From Azospira oryzae (GTDB lineage: Bacteria > Pseudomonadota > Gammaproteobacteria > Burkholderiales > Rhodocyclaceae): a stretch of 64,000 bases of DNA. Under the pieces are notes generated by a model. The model searched no databases, had not been told where the DNA came from, and was given only the letters and a program-made list of their open reading frames with translations. Positions 8,067-18,838 of this stretch are shown here, piece after piece; positions within the stretch are counted from its first letter, which is position 1; the number at the start of each line of letters is the position of its first letter. The position numbers and the translations under genes are program-made. The stretch spans positions 873,307 through 937,306 of the forward strand of contig NZ_SHKM01000002.1 of NCBI RefSeq assembly GCF_004217225.1, given 5' to 3'.

Positions 8067-9208
8067 AAATCGCCATCGTCCGTCAGCGCTACAACCCCTA
8101 CGGCGGCGCCGAGCGCTTCGTCGAGCGGGCCCTGGGGGCCCTGGTGCAGGAAGGGGCCCAGGTCACCCTCATCACCCGCTCCTGGGATGGCGCCCCTGCT
8201 GCCGGCTTCGCCCAGATCACCTGCGATCCGCCCTATTCGCGCCTGTGGGGCGGCCGTGCCGCCCGGGATGCCTCCTTCGCCCGCTGCGCCCAGCAGGCCA
8301 TGGCCGAGGGCGGCTTCGACATCACTCAGAGCCACGAACGCATTCCCGGCTGCCGCATTTTCCGCGCCGGCGACGGGGTCCATGCCGCCTGGCTGGAGCA
8401 CCGGGCCCGGGCCCGGGCCCGGGGCGGCCTGACCCGCTGGCTGGACCGGCTCTCCGGCTTCCACCGCTACATCCTGGCCCAGGAGCGGGCCATGCTGACC
8501 CACCCGGCCCTGGCCCGGGTGATCTGCAATTCCCGCCTGGTGGCAGAAGAGATGCAGCGCTACTACGGGGTGCCGGAAGAAAAGCTGGTGCTGATCGAAA
8601 ACGGGGTGGACCTGGAGCATTTCCACCCCCGCCTGGCCGCCGCCCACCGGGTGGAGCTGCGGGGCCGCCTCGGCATTGCGGCGGAGGCGCCCCTGTTTCT
8701 CTACGTCGGTGGCGGTTTCGAGCGCAAGGGCGTCCCCCGCCTGCTGCGGGCCTTCGCCGCCATGGCCAGCCAGGAGGCGCACCTGCTGGTCGTGGGCGGG
8801 GACCGCAGCCTGAAAGCCATGTCCCGCCTGGCTGACAGCCTTGGCATCGGCGAACGGGTCGTCTTTACTGGCCCCCAGAAGGATGTGCGGCCCTATTACG
8901 GCGCCGCCGATGCCTTCGTCCTGCCCACCCTCTACGACCCCATGCCCAACGCCGCCCTGGAGGCCCTGGCCTGCGGCCTGCCCACCATCACCAGCACCAG
9001 CTGCGGCATCGCCGCCCGCATCCGGGAGGGGGAGAACGGCTACGTGGGCGACGCCCTCGACCTGCCCCTGCTCACCCGCCACCTGGAAGCCCTGGCCGCA
9101 CCGGGCCGGGCCGCCGCCATGCGGGATGCGGCCCGGGCTTCGGTGCAGGACCTCTCCCTCGCCGCCATGGCCGAGCGGCTGGTGGCCCTTTACCGCAGCC
9201 TGGCCTAG
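8063..9208 (+). CDS. waaG: Core glycosyltransferase WaaG-like (GT4)
   Basis: A 381-residue GT4 enzyme predicted to put the first outer-core hexose on heptose II of LPS. The N-terminus KIAIVRQRYNPYGGAERFVE and the segment SHERIPGCRIFRAGDGVHAAWLE are typical of bacterial WaaG. The donor-binding half contains YVGGGFERKG and PTLYDPMPNAALEALACGLP. The start is a TTG at 8063 that overlaps the previous stop by 4 bp; no better start gives the family N-terminus. Within it a CGGGCC hexamer is repeated about four times in frame (8399-8422), coding alternating Arg-Ala. Confidence 0.88.
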   Translation: MKIAIVRQRYNPYGGAERFVERALGALVQEGAQVTLITRSWDGAPAAGFAQITCDPPYSRLWGGRAARDASFARCAQQAMAEGGFDITQSHERIPGCRIFRAGDGVHAAWLEHRARARARGGLTRWLDRLSGFHRYILAQERAMLTHPALARVICNSRLVAEEMQRYYGVPEEKLVLIENGVDLEHFHPRLAAAHRVELRGRLGIAAEAPLFLYVGGGFERKGVPRLLRAFAAMASQEAHLLVVGGDRSLKAMSRLADSLGIGERVVFTGPQKDVRPYYGAADAFVLPTLYDPMPNAALEALACGLPTITSTSCGIAARIREGENGYVGDALDLPLLTRHLEALAAPGRAAAMRDAARASVQDLSLAAMAERLVALYRSLA

Positions 9209-9217
9209 CCGAGCGGC

Positions 9218-9223
9218 TATAAT
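9218..9223 (+). promoter_or_regulatory. Candidate -10 element for msbA
   Basis: A perfect TATAAT (context GCGGCTATAATCGCGG) lies in the 39-bp gap between waaG and msbA, 24 bp before the ATG. No clear -35 element is seen, so msbA may have its own promoter inside the cluster. The short leader lacks an obvious ribosome site. Confidence 0.45.
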
Positions 9224-9247
9224 CGCGGTTTCCTCCGCCTCACCCCT

Positions 9248-11001
<1,754 letters not shown>

Positions 11002-11002
<1 letters not shown>

Positions 11003-12111
11003 TGAAGATCGTGCACACCGAAGCCTCCTGCGGCTGGGGCGGCCAGGAGATCCGCATCCTCTCCGAAGCCGCCGGCATGATCGAGCGGGGCCATGAGGTG
11101 GTGCTGCTGTGTCCGCCCGAATCCCGCATCTACCAGGAAGCCCCGGGCCGGGGCGTGCCGGTGGTGGCCCTGCCCATCGGCCGCAAGCGCCTGCCCGGCT
11201 TTTTCGCCATGCGCCGCTGGCTGGCCGCCAATCCGGTGGACGTCATCAACACCCACAGCTCCACCGACAGCTGGCTGGCCGCCCTGGCCTGCGCCACCCT
11301 GGCCAAGGCGCCGCCCCTGGTGCGCACCCGCCACGTCTCGGTGCCCATCCCCAACAACCGCAGCACCCGCTGGCTGTACCTCAAGGCCTCGGCCCACATC
11401 GCCGTCACCGGTGAACTGCTGAAGCGGCGGATGATCGCCGACAACGGCATGCCGCCGGACCATCTCACCTCCGTGCCCACCGGCATCGACACCCGCCACT
11501 TCAGCCCGGCCATGCCGGCGGAGAAGGCCGCCCTGCGGCCCCAGCTGGGCCTGCCGGAAGACGCCTGCGTCTTCGGCATCGTCGCCACCCTGCGCAGCTG
11601 GAAGGGTCACAGCTACCTCATCGACGCCTTCGCCCGCATCGACGATCCCCGGGCCCGCCTGCTCATCGTCGGCGGCGGCCCCCAGCAGCAGGCCCTGGAG
11701 CAGCAGATCGCCCGCCTGGGCCTGGGCGACCGGGTCATCATGGCCGGCGAGCAGCGGGACGTGCAGCCCTGGCTGCGGGCCATGGACGTCTTCATCCTGC
11801 CTTCCTACGCCAACGAGGGCGTGCCCCAGGCCCTGATGCAGGCCATGTCCTGCGGCCTGGCCTGCATCACCACCGATGTGGGCAGCATCAGTGAGCTGGC
11901 CAGCGACGGCGAGACCGCCCTGATGGTGCCGACCAAGGACGTGGCCGCCCTGCAGGCCCGCATGGAGGAACTGGCGGCCGACAGCGGACGCCGCCAGCTG
12001 CTGGGCGCGGCGGCGCGGCGGCGCTGTCTGGAAGGCTACGACCGGGAAACCATGCTCGACCGCATGGAGACCATCTTCCGCCATGCCATCGCCCAGCAAC
12101 AGCCGCGCTAA
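11002..12111 (+). CDS. Glycosyltransferase family 4 protein (LPS core)
   Basis: A 369-residue GT4 enzyme. The N-terminus KIVHTEASCGWGGQEIRIL is the glycine-rich acceptor-domain start found in a subset of LPS core enzymes. The C-terminal domain has GIVATLRSWKGHSYLIDAF, LLIVGGGPQQ and a SYANEGVPQALMQAMSCGL donor-binding loop (E-x7-E type region modified). The ATG at 11002 overlaps the msbA stop (TGATG), so translation is coupled. Donor and acceptor sugars cannot be assigned from sequence; the setting points to the LPS core. Confidence 0.85.
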
Positions 12112-13213
12112 GGGTCGCCTGGGCCTGCTGGCCCGGGCCCTGGCCCATTCCCTGGGTCCGCGCCGGGCCCCCGGGGCGCCGGCCACCATCCTGGTGGCCC
12201 ACCGCCTGCTCCTCGGCGACACCCTGATGCTGGCGCCCCTCTTCGCTGCCCTGCGTCGCCAGCATCCGGCAGCGGACATCGTCACCACCTGCGCCCCGGC
12301 CCTGGTGCCCCTCTTCGCCGGGCGGCCCTACGGCGTCCGGGCCCTGGCCTTCGACCCGCGCCAGCCGGAGACCCTGGCCGACCTCTATGCCGAGGCCCGC
12401 CGCCTGGGCGGCTTCGACCTGGCCCTGGTGCCCGGCGACAACCGCCACGCCCTGCTGGCCCGGGCCCTGGGCAGCCGCTGGATCGCGGCCCTGGCGGCGG
12501 ACCGGCCGGCGTGGAAGAATGCCCTCTGCGACGAACTGCGCCCCTGGCCCGCCGCCCCCACGGCCCTGGCCGACATCTTCGCCAGCCTGGCCGCCCCCGC
12601 GGCGCCCGGCCGCTACGCTCCGGCCGACTGGCCGGCGCCGCCGGCCGCTCCCTTCCAACGCCCTGCCGGCCCCTACGCCGTGCTGCACGTGGGCGCCGGT
12701 TCGCCCCTGCGCCACTGGGCCCCGGCCCACTGGCAGGCCCTGGCGGAGCACCTGGAAGCTTGCGGCCTGCAGCCGGTGTGGAGCTGCGGCCCCGGCGAGA
12801 CGGCGGCCCTGGCCGGCATCGACGCCGCCGGCCGCCACCCCGCCTTCCCCGGCACCCTGGATCTGGCCCAGCTGTGGCAGTTGCTGGCCGGCGCCCGCCT
12901 GCTGGTCTGCCCGGATACGGGCGTGGCCCACCTGGGCAAGGTGGTGGGCGTGCCCACCGTCTGCCTGTTCGGCCCCGGCTCCCCGGCCCTCTTCGGCGCC
13001 GGCGCCTTCTGGAGCGAGGCACCCTTTGCCGCCGTGGGCGAGGCCCGTTTCCCCTGCCGCGACCAGCACATCCTGTTCAAGCGCGTCCTGCCCTGGGTCG
13101 AGCGCTGCCAGCGCAGCCCCCGGGAATGCCAACGGGCCCGCTGCATGGAGGCGGTCGGCCTGCCCGCCGTGCAGGCGGCCATCGCCCGTCTGCTGGGTCC
13201 TCTTTCTTCCTGA
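12083..13213 (+). CDS. Glycosyltransferase family 9 protein (heptosyltransferase-like)
   Basis: A 376-residue GT9 protein. The N-terminal motif ILVAHRLLLGDTLMLAPLF matches the heptosyltransferase start, and the donor-site block LLVCPDTGVAHLGKVVGVPTVCLFGPG lies at about residues 272-298. A Cys-rich C-terminal tail (CRDQHILFKRV, CQRSPRECQRARC) is present. It overlaps the preceding GT4 gene by 29 bp in another frame. It is quite divergent from the other three GT9 proteins here, so the sugar may not be heptose. Confidence 0.8.
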   Translation: MPSPSNSRAKGRLGLLARALAHSLGPRRAPGAPATILVAHRLLLGDTLMLAPLFAALRRQHPAADIVTTCAPALVPLFAGRPYGVRALAFDPRQPETLADLYAEARRLGGFDLALVPGDNRHALLARALGSRWIAALAADRPAWKNALCDELRPWPAAPTALADIFASLAAPAAPGRYAPADWPAPPAAPFQRPAGPYAVLHVGAGSPLRHWAPAHWQALAEHLEACGLQPVWSCGPGETAALAGIDAAGRHPAFPGTLDLAQLWQLLAGARLLVCPDTGVAHLGKVVGVPTVCLFGPGSPALFGAGAFWSEAPFAAVGEARFPCRDQHILFKRVLPWVERCQRSPRECQRARCMEAVGLPAVQAAIARLLGPLSS

Positions 13214-13236
13214 TTTCCTTACTTTCCCATCCCACC

Positions 13237-14259
13237 ATGTCCAATCCAGCCAGCTCCGCCTCCCAATCCCTGGTCCGGCCCCTAGCGGTGGCCGAATTCA
13301 AGCCCTTCACCCTGGTTCGCCGCAGTCGCGGCATCGATCTCTACGAGATTGCCCATGGCCGCAAGAAGACCGTGATCGAGCGCCTGCGGGTGAAGGCCGC
13401 CACCCGCGCCTTCCGTCGCCTGCAGCGCGCCGGCCAGCCGTCCCTCGGCGTGGCCCGCAGCGAAGGCCTGGGCCGGGAGTTCAGCTTCGACGCCCGCAAT
13501 ACCCAGTTCCATGCCATCTACGAGTATGCGGAAAAGGGTTATGAGATCGATGTGATGGGCGCCATCCTCACTTTCCTGCCGGCCGACGGGGTGTTCGTGG
13601 ATGTGGGCGCCAACTGGGGCTACTTCGCCCTGGCAGTGGCCGCCTCGCCCCGCTTCAACGGCCGGGTGCTGGCTTTCGAGGCCTTCCCACCGAGCTTTGC
13701 CGACCTGGACGGCATCCGCAGCCAGCTGCAGATCGACGGGGCGCGCCTGCAGGCCGAAGCCATGGCCCTTTCCCGCAGCGAGGGTACGGCCTACCTGGGC
13801 GTCGGCAACGGGCAGTACAGCGGCCTGATCAAGGTCTCCAGCGAGCAGACCGGCGTGGCGGTGCCGAAGAAGCCCCTGGATGCCTTCGCCCTGGCCCGCC
13901 TGGATGTGATGAAGATCGATGTGGAGGGCCACGAGCTGGACGTGCTGGAGGGCGCCGCAGCGACCCTGGAGCGCTGCCGTCCGGTGATTTGCCTGGAGAA
14001 CTGGTTCGATATCGAGCGGGAGCAGGGGACCCGGGAACTGGCGGCCCTGGAGTTCCTGGCCGACCGGGATTACGCCCTGTTCATTCCCGCCCTCACCGAT
14101 GCCAGCGGCCAGCCGGTGCTGCTGGACCTGCGCCGGACCCAGGCCGCCGAGCTGTTCCTGCGGGGCATGCCCTTTGTGCCGAGCCAGCGGGGCTTTTTCG
14201 ACAAGCGGGTGAATGTGCTGGCCATTCCCCGGGAACGGGCCCATGAACTGCCCTGCTGA
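13237..14259 (+). CDS. FkbM family SAM-dependent methyltransferase
   Basis: A 340-residue protein with a class I methyltransferase core: motif I VFVDVGANWGYFALAVA near residue 123, an acidic residue in LAFEAFPP, and VMKIDVEGHELDVLEGA, the hallmark FkbM segment. FkbM enzymes O-methylate sugars or polyketides, so a methylated LPS core sugar is a reasonable inference. About 110 residues precede the methyltransferase core, longer than usual, with no recognised domain. The start is the ATG at 13237. It overlaps the following CgeB-like gene by 17 bp. Confidence 0.87.
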   Translation: MSNPASSASQSLVRPLAVAEFKPFTLVRRSRGIDLYEIAHGRKKTVIERLRVKAATRAFRRLQRAGQPSLGVARSEGLGREFSFDARNTQFHAIYEYAEKGYEIDVMGAILTFLPADGVFVDVGANWGYFALAVAASPRFNGRVLAFEAFPPSFADLDGIRSQLQIDGARLQAEAMALSRSEGTAYLGVGNGQYSGLIKVSSEQTGVAVPKKPLDAFALARLDVMKIDVEGHELDVLEGAAATLERCRPVICLENWFDIEREQGTRELAALEFLADRDYALFIPALTDASGQPVLLDLRRTQAAELFLRGMPFVPSQRGFFDKRVNVLAIPRERAHELPC

Positions 14260-15208
14260 GCCCCCCATCCTCCTCGACCTGGCGCCCAAACCGACCCCCC
14301 TGAACGACGCCCTGGCGGCGCTGGGTGTCGAGGTCAGGCGCAGTCTGCCGGCCCCCGGCGAGTTGCCGGCAGGGGCCGTGGCCGGCTGCATGATGGGTTT
14401 CTACGACTACGTCTCCCGTCCCTGGCGGGCCTGGAAGCTGAAGCGGGTGCTGGGCCCCGGGGTGCCGGTGATCGCCTGGAACCGGGATGCGCCGGGCTAT
14501 CTCAACAAGCGCCCCTGGCGCCTGGCCCTGGCCAGCCGCCTGGAGGGGCTGGACATCTACGCCACCCACGCCATCACCGACGACTGGCGTTTCGGCAAGG
14601 AAGTGGCGCTGCTGCACAACGGCGCCAACATCGCCGCCTACAACCTGGCCGGCCGCAGCCTGGAGTCTCTGCGGGACGAGGGCAACTACCGCTACGACGT
14701 CACCTTCTTCGGCGCCATGAATGCGGATCGCTACAAGGAATACCTGCCGCGGGAGCGCTTCTTCGGCGCCCTGGGCCAGGCCCTGGAGAGCCGTGGCATC
14801 AATTACCGCTTCATCGATACCTCGCGTACGCCCATGAGCGTGGCGGAGCAGGTGGAACTGGTGCAGACCTCGCGCATCAACATCAACTACGGTGCCGGCT
14901 GCGAGTACGGCGCCCCCATGGGCTACGGCCTGCCGGAGCGCTGTTTCGGCATTCCCGCCTGCGGCGGCTTCCTGCTCTCGGACTATCGCCTGCACGCGGC
15001 CGATGCCTTCGCCGCGGACGAGTGGGCCGACTACACCGACCTGGAGCAGGCGTTGCAGCGCATCGACTACTATCTGGGAAATTTTGCCGAAGCCCGGGCC
15101 ATCGCCGAACGGGCCTATCGGCGGGTCCTGGCGTGCCACAGCTACCGGCACCGGGCCGAGGAACTGCTGGCCCTGCTGGCGGACTGGCGCCGCCGTCACG
15201 GCGCCTGA
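14243..15208 (+). CDS. CgeB-like glycosyltransferase (Glyco_trans_1_2 type)
   Basis: A 321-residue protein resembling CgeB/spore-maturation glycosyltransferases. The visible family features are YDVTFFGAMNADRYKEY mid-protein, TSRININYGAGCEYG, and ERCFGIPACGGFLLSDYR, followed by DLEQALQRIDYYL, typical of the C-terminal donor domain. It has no signal or membrane segment. The ATG at 14243 overlaps the FkbM stop by 17 bp, so the two are probably translated together. It converges with the O-antigen ligase gene with a 6-bp gap. Substrate unknown. Confidence 0.75.
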   Translation: MNCPAEPPILLDLAPKPTPLNDALAALGVEVRRSLPAPGELPAGAVAGCMMGFYDYVSRPWRAWKLKRVLGPGVPVIAWNRDAPGYLNKRPWRLALASRLEGLDIYATHAITDDWRFGKEVALLHNGANIAAYNLAGRSLESLRDEGNYRYDVTFFGAMNADRYKEYLPRERFFGALGQALESRGINYRFIDTSRTPMSVAEQVELVQTSRININYGAGCEYGAPMGYGLPERCFGIPACGGFLLSDYRLHAADAFAADEWADYTDLEQALQRIDYYLGNFAEARAIAERAYRRVLACHSYRHRAEELLALLADWRRRHGA

Positions 15209-15214
15209 GGCGGG

Positions 15215-16561
15215 TCAGCGCCGGGCAGCGGCCCGGCTACGCTGTAGCAGGCTGGCCCCCAGCAACAGGCCGGTGAGCAGCAGGGTCAGCTTGAGGCGCC
15301 AGCCGCTCAGATGGCCCTCCGGGAAGCAACGCAGGTAGTAGCTGGCGATCACCAGCATGGCCAGCAGGGCCGCCGTATCGCCCGTCTGCCGGTAGCGCCG
15401 GTAGAGACCGCGGCAACCCAGGGCAACCAGCAGGGTGAGGCCGGCCAGGCCGAGCAGGCCCGTGCCCAGGGTGAAGTCCAGGATGCTCGAATGGCTGCTG
15501 ATGATGGCAGTCCGCTCGCCCTGGTCGAGGAGGATGACGCGGCCGAAAGCGTCGATGCTGTAGCCGATACCCATGGGATGGTTGGCGATGCCCTGCAGGG
15601 CCAGGGTGCCGAAGGCGGCCCGCAGGTAGGCCGAGTGGTCTGCCTCCTGGCCCGAGGGCAGGGTGGGCAGGGGGTAGCGCCGGTCGTCGAGCCAGGTACG
15701 GTTTTCCTGCACCTTGAGGCCGGCGGCGAAGGAATCCCCCAGCTTCTGCCAGCGTTTGTCCAGGGTCAGGGAGGTGGCGGCCAGCAGGGCGAGGGCAATG
15801 CCGACGCCGAGGACGGCCTTGCGCCGGGTGCCGCTGCCCCGCTGCGGATGGGCCAGGACCAGGGCGGCCACCAGCAGCAGGCCGCCGGCGCCGATGTGGA
15901 TCAGGGTGGTGCGGCCATTGACGCCGACGACACCGAGCAGGGCCAGCACCAGGGCGCCGTGCAGGACACGGTTGGACCAGGGCAGCAGCCCGGGCAGGTC
16001 CCATTTGCGCAGCACGGTTTCGGCCAGCAGCAGCAGGGTCAGGGGCGCCACCAGCTGGCTGTGGAAATCCCGTTCGGCAAACGGCATCAGGCCCAGCCGC
16101 GGCGGCTGGCCGGAAAAGACCGGCAGCAGCTGGTAGCCCAGCATCCACAGGACATGGGTCAGCAGGGCCAGCAGGGCCATGCTGATGCCCTGGGCCGCCG
16201 CCTGGCGGGGAGCGCCGGCCAGCAGCGCGACGCCCATGCCAAGGCCCAGCACCAGGGCGGCTCCCAGCCATTCGCCCAGGATGGCGCTGGCGGAGAAGGC
16301 CCGATTTTCGGCAAAGAACAGGGTTTGCAGCAGCAGCAGGGCGATGAAGGCGGTCAGGCCGCCAAGGGCGAAGCGGGGCAGGGCATCCTGCCGCAGCCGG
16401 GGCAGCAGCTGCCGCCATTGCCACAGGCACAGGCCGAGACCCAGTAGCAGGACCAGGTTGCGCAGGGCGATGGCCTTGTCCATGGGCAGCAGGAACACCG
16501 CCAGGAAAATCCAGAGGGAGGCGAAGAGGGGCAGGGTGGGCTGGCGCGGCATCGTCGGCAT
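15215..16561 (-). CDS. O-antigen ligase family membrane protein (WaaL-like)
   Basis: A 448-residue polytopic membrane protein with about ten to twelve hydrophobic helices and a large hydrophilic loop near residues 270-360. Two features fit O-antigen ligases: an Arg/His-bearing periplasmic segment (AERDFHSQLVAP) and the C-terminal SHSSILDFTLGTGLLGLAG motif. Such enzymes transfer undecaprenyl-linked glycan, or sometimes a single sugar, to lipid A-core in the periplasm. Start is ATG 16561 or 16552. It lies 34 bp downstream of a heptosyltransferase on the same strand. Confidence 0.82.
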   Translation of the reverse strand: MPTMPRQPTLPLFASLWIFLAVFLLPMDKAIALRNLVLLLGLGLCLWQWRQLLPRLRQDALPRFALGGLTAFIALLLLQTLFFAENRAFSASAILGEWLGAALVLGLGMGVALLAGAPRQAAAQGISMALLALLTHVLWMLGYQLLPVFSGQPPRLGLMPFAERDFHSQLVAPLTLLLLAETVLRKWDLPGLLPWSNRVLHGALVLALLGVVGVNGRTTLIHIGAGGLLLVAALVLAHPQRGSGTRRKAVLGVGIALALLAATSLTLDKRWQKLGDSFAAGLKVQENRTWLDDRRYPLPTLPSGQEADHSAYLRAAFGTLALQGIANHPMGIGYSIDAFGRVILLDQGERTAIISSHSSILDFTLGTGLLGLAGLTLLVALGCRGLYRRYRQTGDTAALLAMLVIASYYLRCFPEGHLSGWRLKLTLLLTGLLLGASLLQRSRAAARR

Positions 16562-16595
16562 GGGCGAAGGTTCGTGGCTGGCGGGAGGGCTGGGC

Positions 16596-17618
16596 TCAGG
16601 GGTGCAGATGTCGTTCCAGGGCGGCCAGCACGGCCTCGTCCTCCAGCTCGGCCACCGAGTGGGGGGCTTCGAGGACGATGGCCCGGTCGCCCAGCGGGCC
16701 CCAGCGGTCCGGGTCGGCGGAATTCTGGCGGTCGGCAAAAAGGCCGACCACACCGCCGGGCGCGGCGGAGGCAATGTGCATCAGGCCGCTGTCGGGAAAC
16801 AGGCTGGCCCGGGACAGGCCGATGAGGCCGATCACCGTCTGCAGGCTGCCGCTGTAGGGGCGGATGTGGGGCTGGGGCGCGGCCAGCAGGGGGGCCACCA
16901 GCTCGTCGTCGCCGGGATAGAGGGGGTTGTCCCGCTGGCCCGGCGTCCACACCACCACCGTCGGTGTGCCCCAGCGTTGCAGGGCGGCGTCGGCCCAGCG
17001 GCGGACCTGCTCGGCGCTGGGCTGCTTCTGCCGGCGGCGGGCGCCCAGGCCGATGATGATGAAGTTGTCCGGTGCGCCCTGCTGCCAGGTGGCGAGCCAT
17101 TGGCGGGCCGCTTCCAGTTGGGCGGGGGAGAAGTTGAGCCGGGGCGGCGGCAGGGGCGTGTCGCCGTCCAGGCCCAGGGGGGCGAACAGTTGCAGCATGC
17201 GTTCGCTTTCGTGGCGCTTGTCCGAGCTGATGGCCTGCAGTGAGGGATGGTGGCGGAAGCGCTCGCTTTCCACATAGGCCAGCAGCTTGCCCGGCCGGTA
17301 GGAGAGGCCGCGGCGGATGGCCCGGGGCGATTCGCCACCGTTGGCGATGACCACGTAGTCGTAGCGTTCGCGCTTGAGGCGCCGGGTCAGGGCCAGGTGG
17401 CTGAAGATGGCGCCGAGGCGCAGCCGGCCGTCGTGGCGGACCCGGGGATAGACGATTACTTCGTCCACGTCCGGATTGCCGTCGAGCACCCAGGCGTTGT
17501 AGTCGTTGGCCAGGACATGCAGGGTGGCCTGGGGGTGCTTTTGCCGCAACAGTTTGAGGATCGGGGTGGTGAGCAGCATATCCCCGATCTTGTCGCGTTT
17601 TATAATCAGAACCTTCAT
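16596..17618 (-). CDS. Glycosyltransferase family 9 heptosyltransferase (WaaF/WaaC-like)
   Basis: A 340-residue GT9 enzyme. It begins MKVLIIKRDKIGDMLLTTPIL and keeps the donor-site block LFPDSGLMHIASAAPGGVVGLF. The N-terminal half closely parallels the gene at 18835-19800 (shared RD-IGD-L-TTP and GNPDVD motifs), so the two are paralogues placed on opposite strands around a GT4 gene. The ATG at 17618 is preferred because it matches the paralogue start; an in-frame ATG at 17633 is possible. Likely role: adding heptose to LPS inner core. Confidence 0.85.
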   Translation of the reverse strand: MKVLIIKRDKIGDMLLTTPILKLLRQKHPQATLHVLANDYNAWVLDGNPDVDEVIVYPRVRHDGRLRLGAIFSHLALTRRLKRERYDYVVIANGGESPRAIRRGLSYRPGKLLAYVESERFRHHPSLQAISSDKRHESERMLQLFAPLGLDGDTPLPPPRLNFSPAQLEAARQWLATWQQGAPDNFIIIGLGARRRQKQPSAEQVRRWADAALQRWGTPTVVVWTPGQRDNPLYPGDDELVAPLLAAPQPHIRPYSGSLQTVIGLIGLSRASLFPDSGLMHIASAAPGGVVGLFADRQNSADPDRWGPLGDRAIVLEAPHSVAELEDEAVLAALERHLHP

Positions 17619-17701
17619 GGTGTCTTTTGCCATATAGCCAACTGTCTTGTCTTCTGCGGCTGCCGGGAAGATGCGGGCCCGCTTAAGGGCAGGAAGTGTC
17701 G

Positions 17702-18838
17702 ATGCAACTCATTCAAATCAACCTGCAACAGCACATGGGCGGCGGCGAGCTGTACACCGCCGCCACGGCCCACGCTGCGGCGGAACTGGGCCTTGCGGCC
17801 AAACTCGTCTGCCATGCCGACGCGCCTTTCTGGGGTTCCCTGCTCAATCCCAGTATCGAACGGGTGGCGGTGCGCGACGCCGGGGAAATTCCCGCCCTGC
17901 TGGGCGACCAGGCGGCCTGGGTGCTGAACCAGGCGCCCTTTCCGGACGAGGTGGCGCGGCAACTGGCACCGCGGCATCTGCTCACCTCCATGGCCCACAT
18001 GCCCATGTACCAGCGCAGTGCCCGGCCGTTCCTGCCCTACCGCATGGTCTTCCCGGTTTCCGGGTACGTCCGTGCGGGGCTGCAGGCCGCCAATATTCCG
18101 GTGTGGCGCGAGGCCCTGTATGGTATCCCAGACCTGCGGCCCCGGTCAGCAGCTTTGCGGCCGGTGGAGCGGGAGTCGGAGTACGACTGGGACCGGCGCA
18201 AGTTCCGCGATCGCCTGTTCGGCTTCTTCGAGCCCCTGCAGCTGGCCCTGCGGCCCCGCCAGCCCTATGTGCGCCGTCCCGGGCTGGTGCTGGGGGTGGT
18301 CTCCCGGCTGACGCCGATCAAGCAGTTTCCCCAGTTGTTTGCCGCCCTGGCGCCGGTACTGGCCCGACATCCGGAAGTGCAGCTGGATATTTTCGGCAGC
18401 GGCGGCTACGCCTCGGTGCGGGACCTGCGCCGGGCCCTGGCGCCGGTGGCGGCCCAGGTGCGTTTCTGGGGCCAGCAGAGCGACGTGCGCAGCCTCTACG
18501 AGAGCATCGACTACCTGGTGGCGGGGCTGCCGGAAAAGGAAGCCCTGGGGCTCAATGTCCTGGAGGCCCAGGCCGCCGGCACCAAGGTCCTGGCCATGGC
18601 GGCGCCGCCCTTCAACGAGACCATCGTCGACGGGGTGACCGGCTACCTCTACGCCGACCCCCGGCTGGACCAGGGGCGGGATTTCGAACGGGTCCTGCTG
18701 GGCCTGCGGGGCGACGGGCAGGACCGGGTGGATGAGGCCCGGGCCCGGGCCCACCTGGACAATTTTTCCTTCGCGGCCTTCACCCGCCGCCTGGGCGGCG
18801 TGGCCGAATGGGCCCGCAACGAACTGGAAACGGCATGA
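17702..18838 (+). CDS. Glycosyltransferase family 4 protein (LPS core)
   Basis: A 378-residue GT4 enzyme with an N-terminal glycine-rich motif (QQHMGGGELYTAATAHAAAELG) shortened to its core HMGGGELY. The C-terminal donor domain shows VVSRLTPIKQFPQLFAAL, IFGSGGYASV and EKEALGLNVLEAQAAGT. ATG 17702 is chosen because AGGAAG at 17691-17696 gives ideal spacing; GTG 17696 lies inside that site. It runs divergently from the GT9 gene upstream and overlaps the GT9 gene downstream by 4 bp (ATGA). A GGCCCG hexamer repeat occurs near 18737. Confidence 0.83.
   Translation: MQLIQINLQQHMGGGELYTAATAHAAAELGLAAKLVCHADAPFWGSLLNPSIERVAVRDAGEIPALLGDQAAWVLNQAPFPDEVARQLAPRHLLTSMAHMPMYQRSARPFLPYRMVFPVSGYVRAGLQAANIPVWREALYGIPDLRPRSAALRPVERESEYDWDRRKFRDRLFGFFEPLQLALRPRQPYVRRPGLVLGVVSRLTPIKQFPQLFAALAPVLARHPEVQLDIFGSGGYASVRDLRRALAPVAAQVRFWGQQSDVRSLYESIDYLVAGLPEKEALGLNVLEAQAAGTKVLAMAAPPFNETIVDGVTGYLYADPRLDQGRDFERVLLGLRGDGQDRVDEARARAHLDNFSFAAFTRRLGGVAEWARNELETA

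Noticed and set aside
8399-8422. CGGGCC tract as a phase-variable switch
   Set aside because: The unit is six bases, so slippage preserves the frame and cannot turn the gene on or off.
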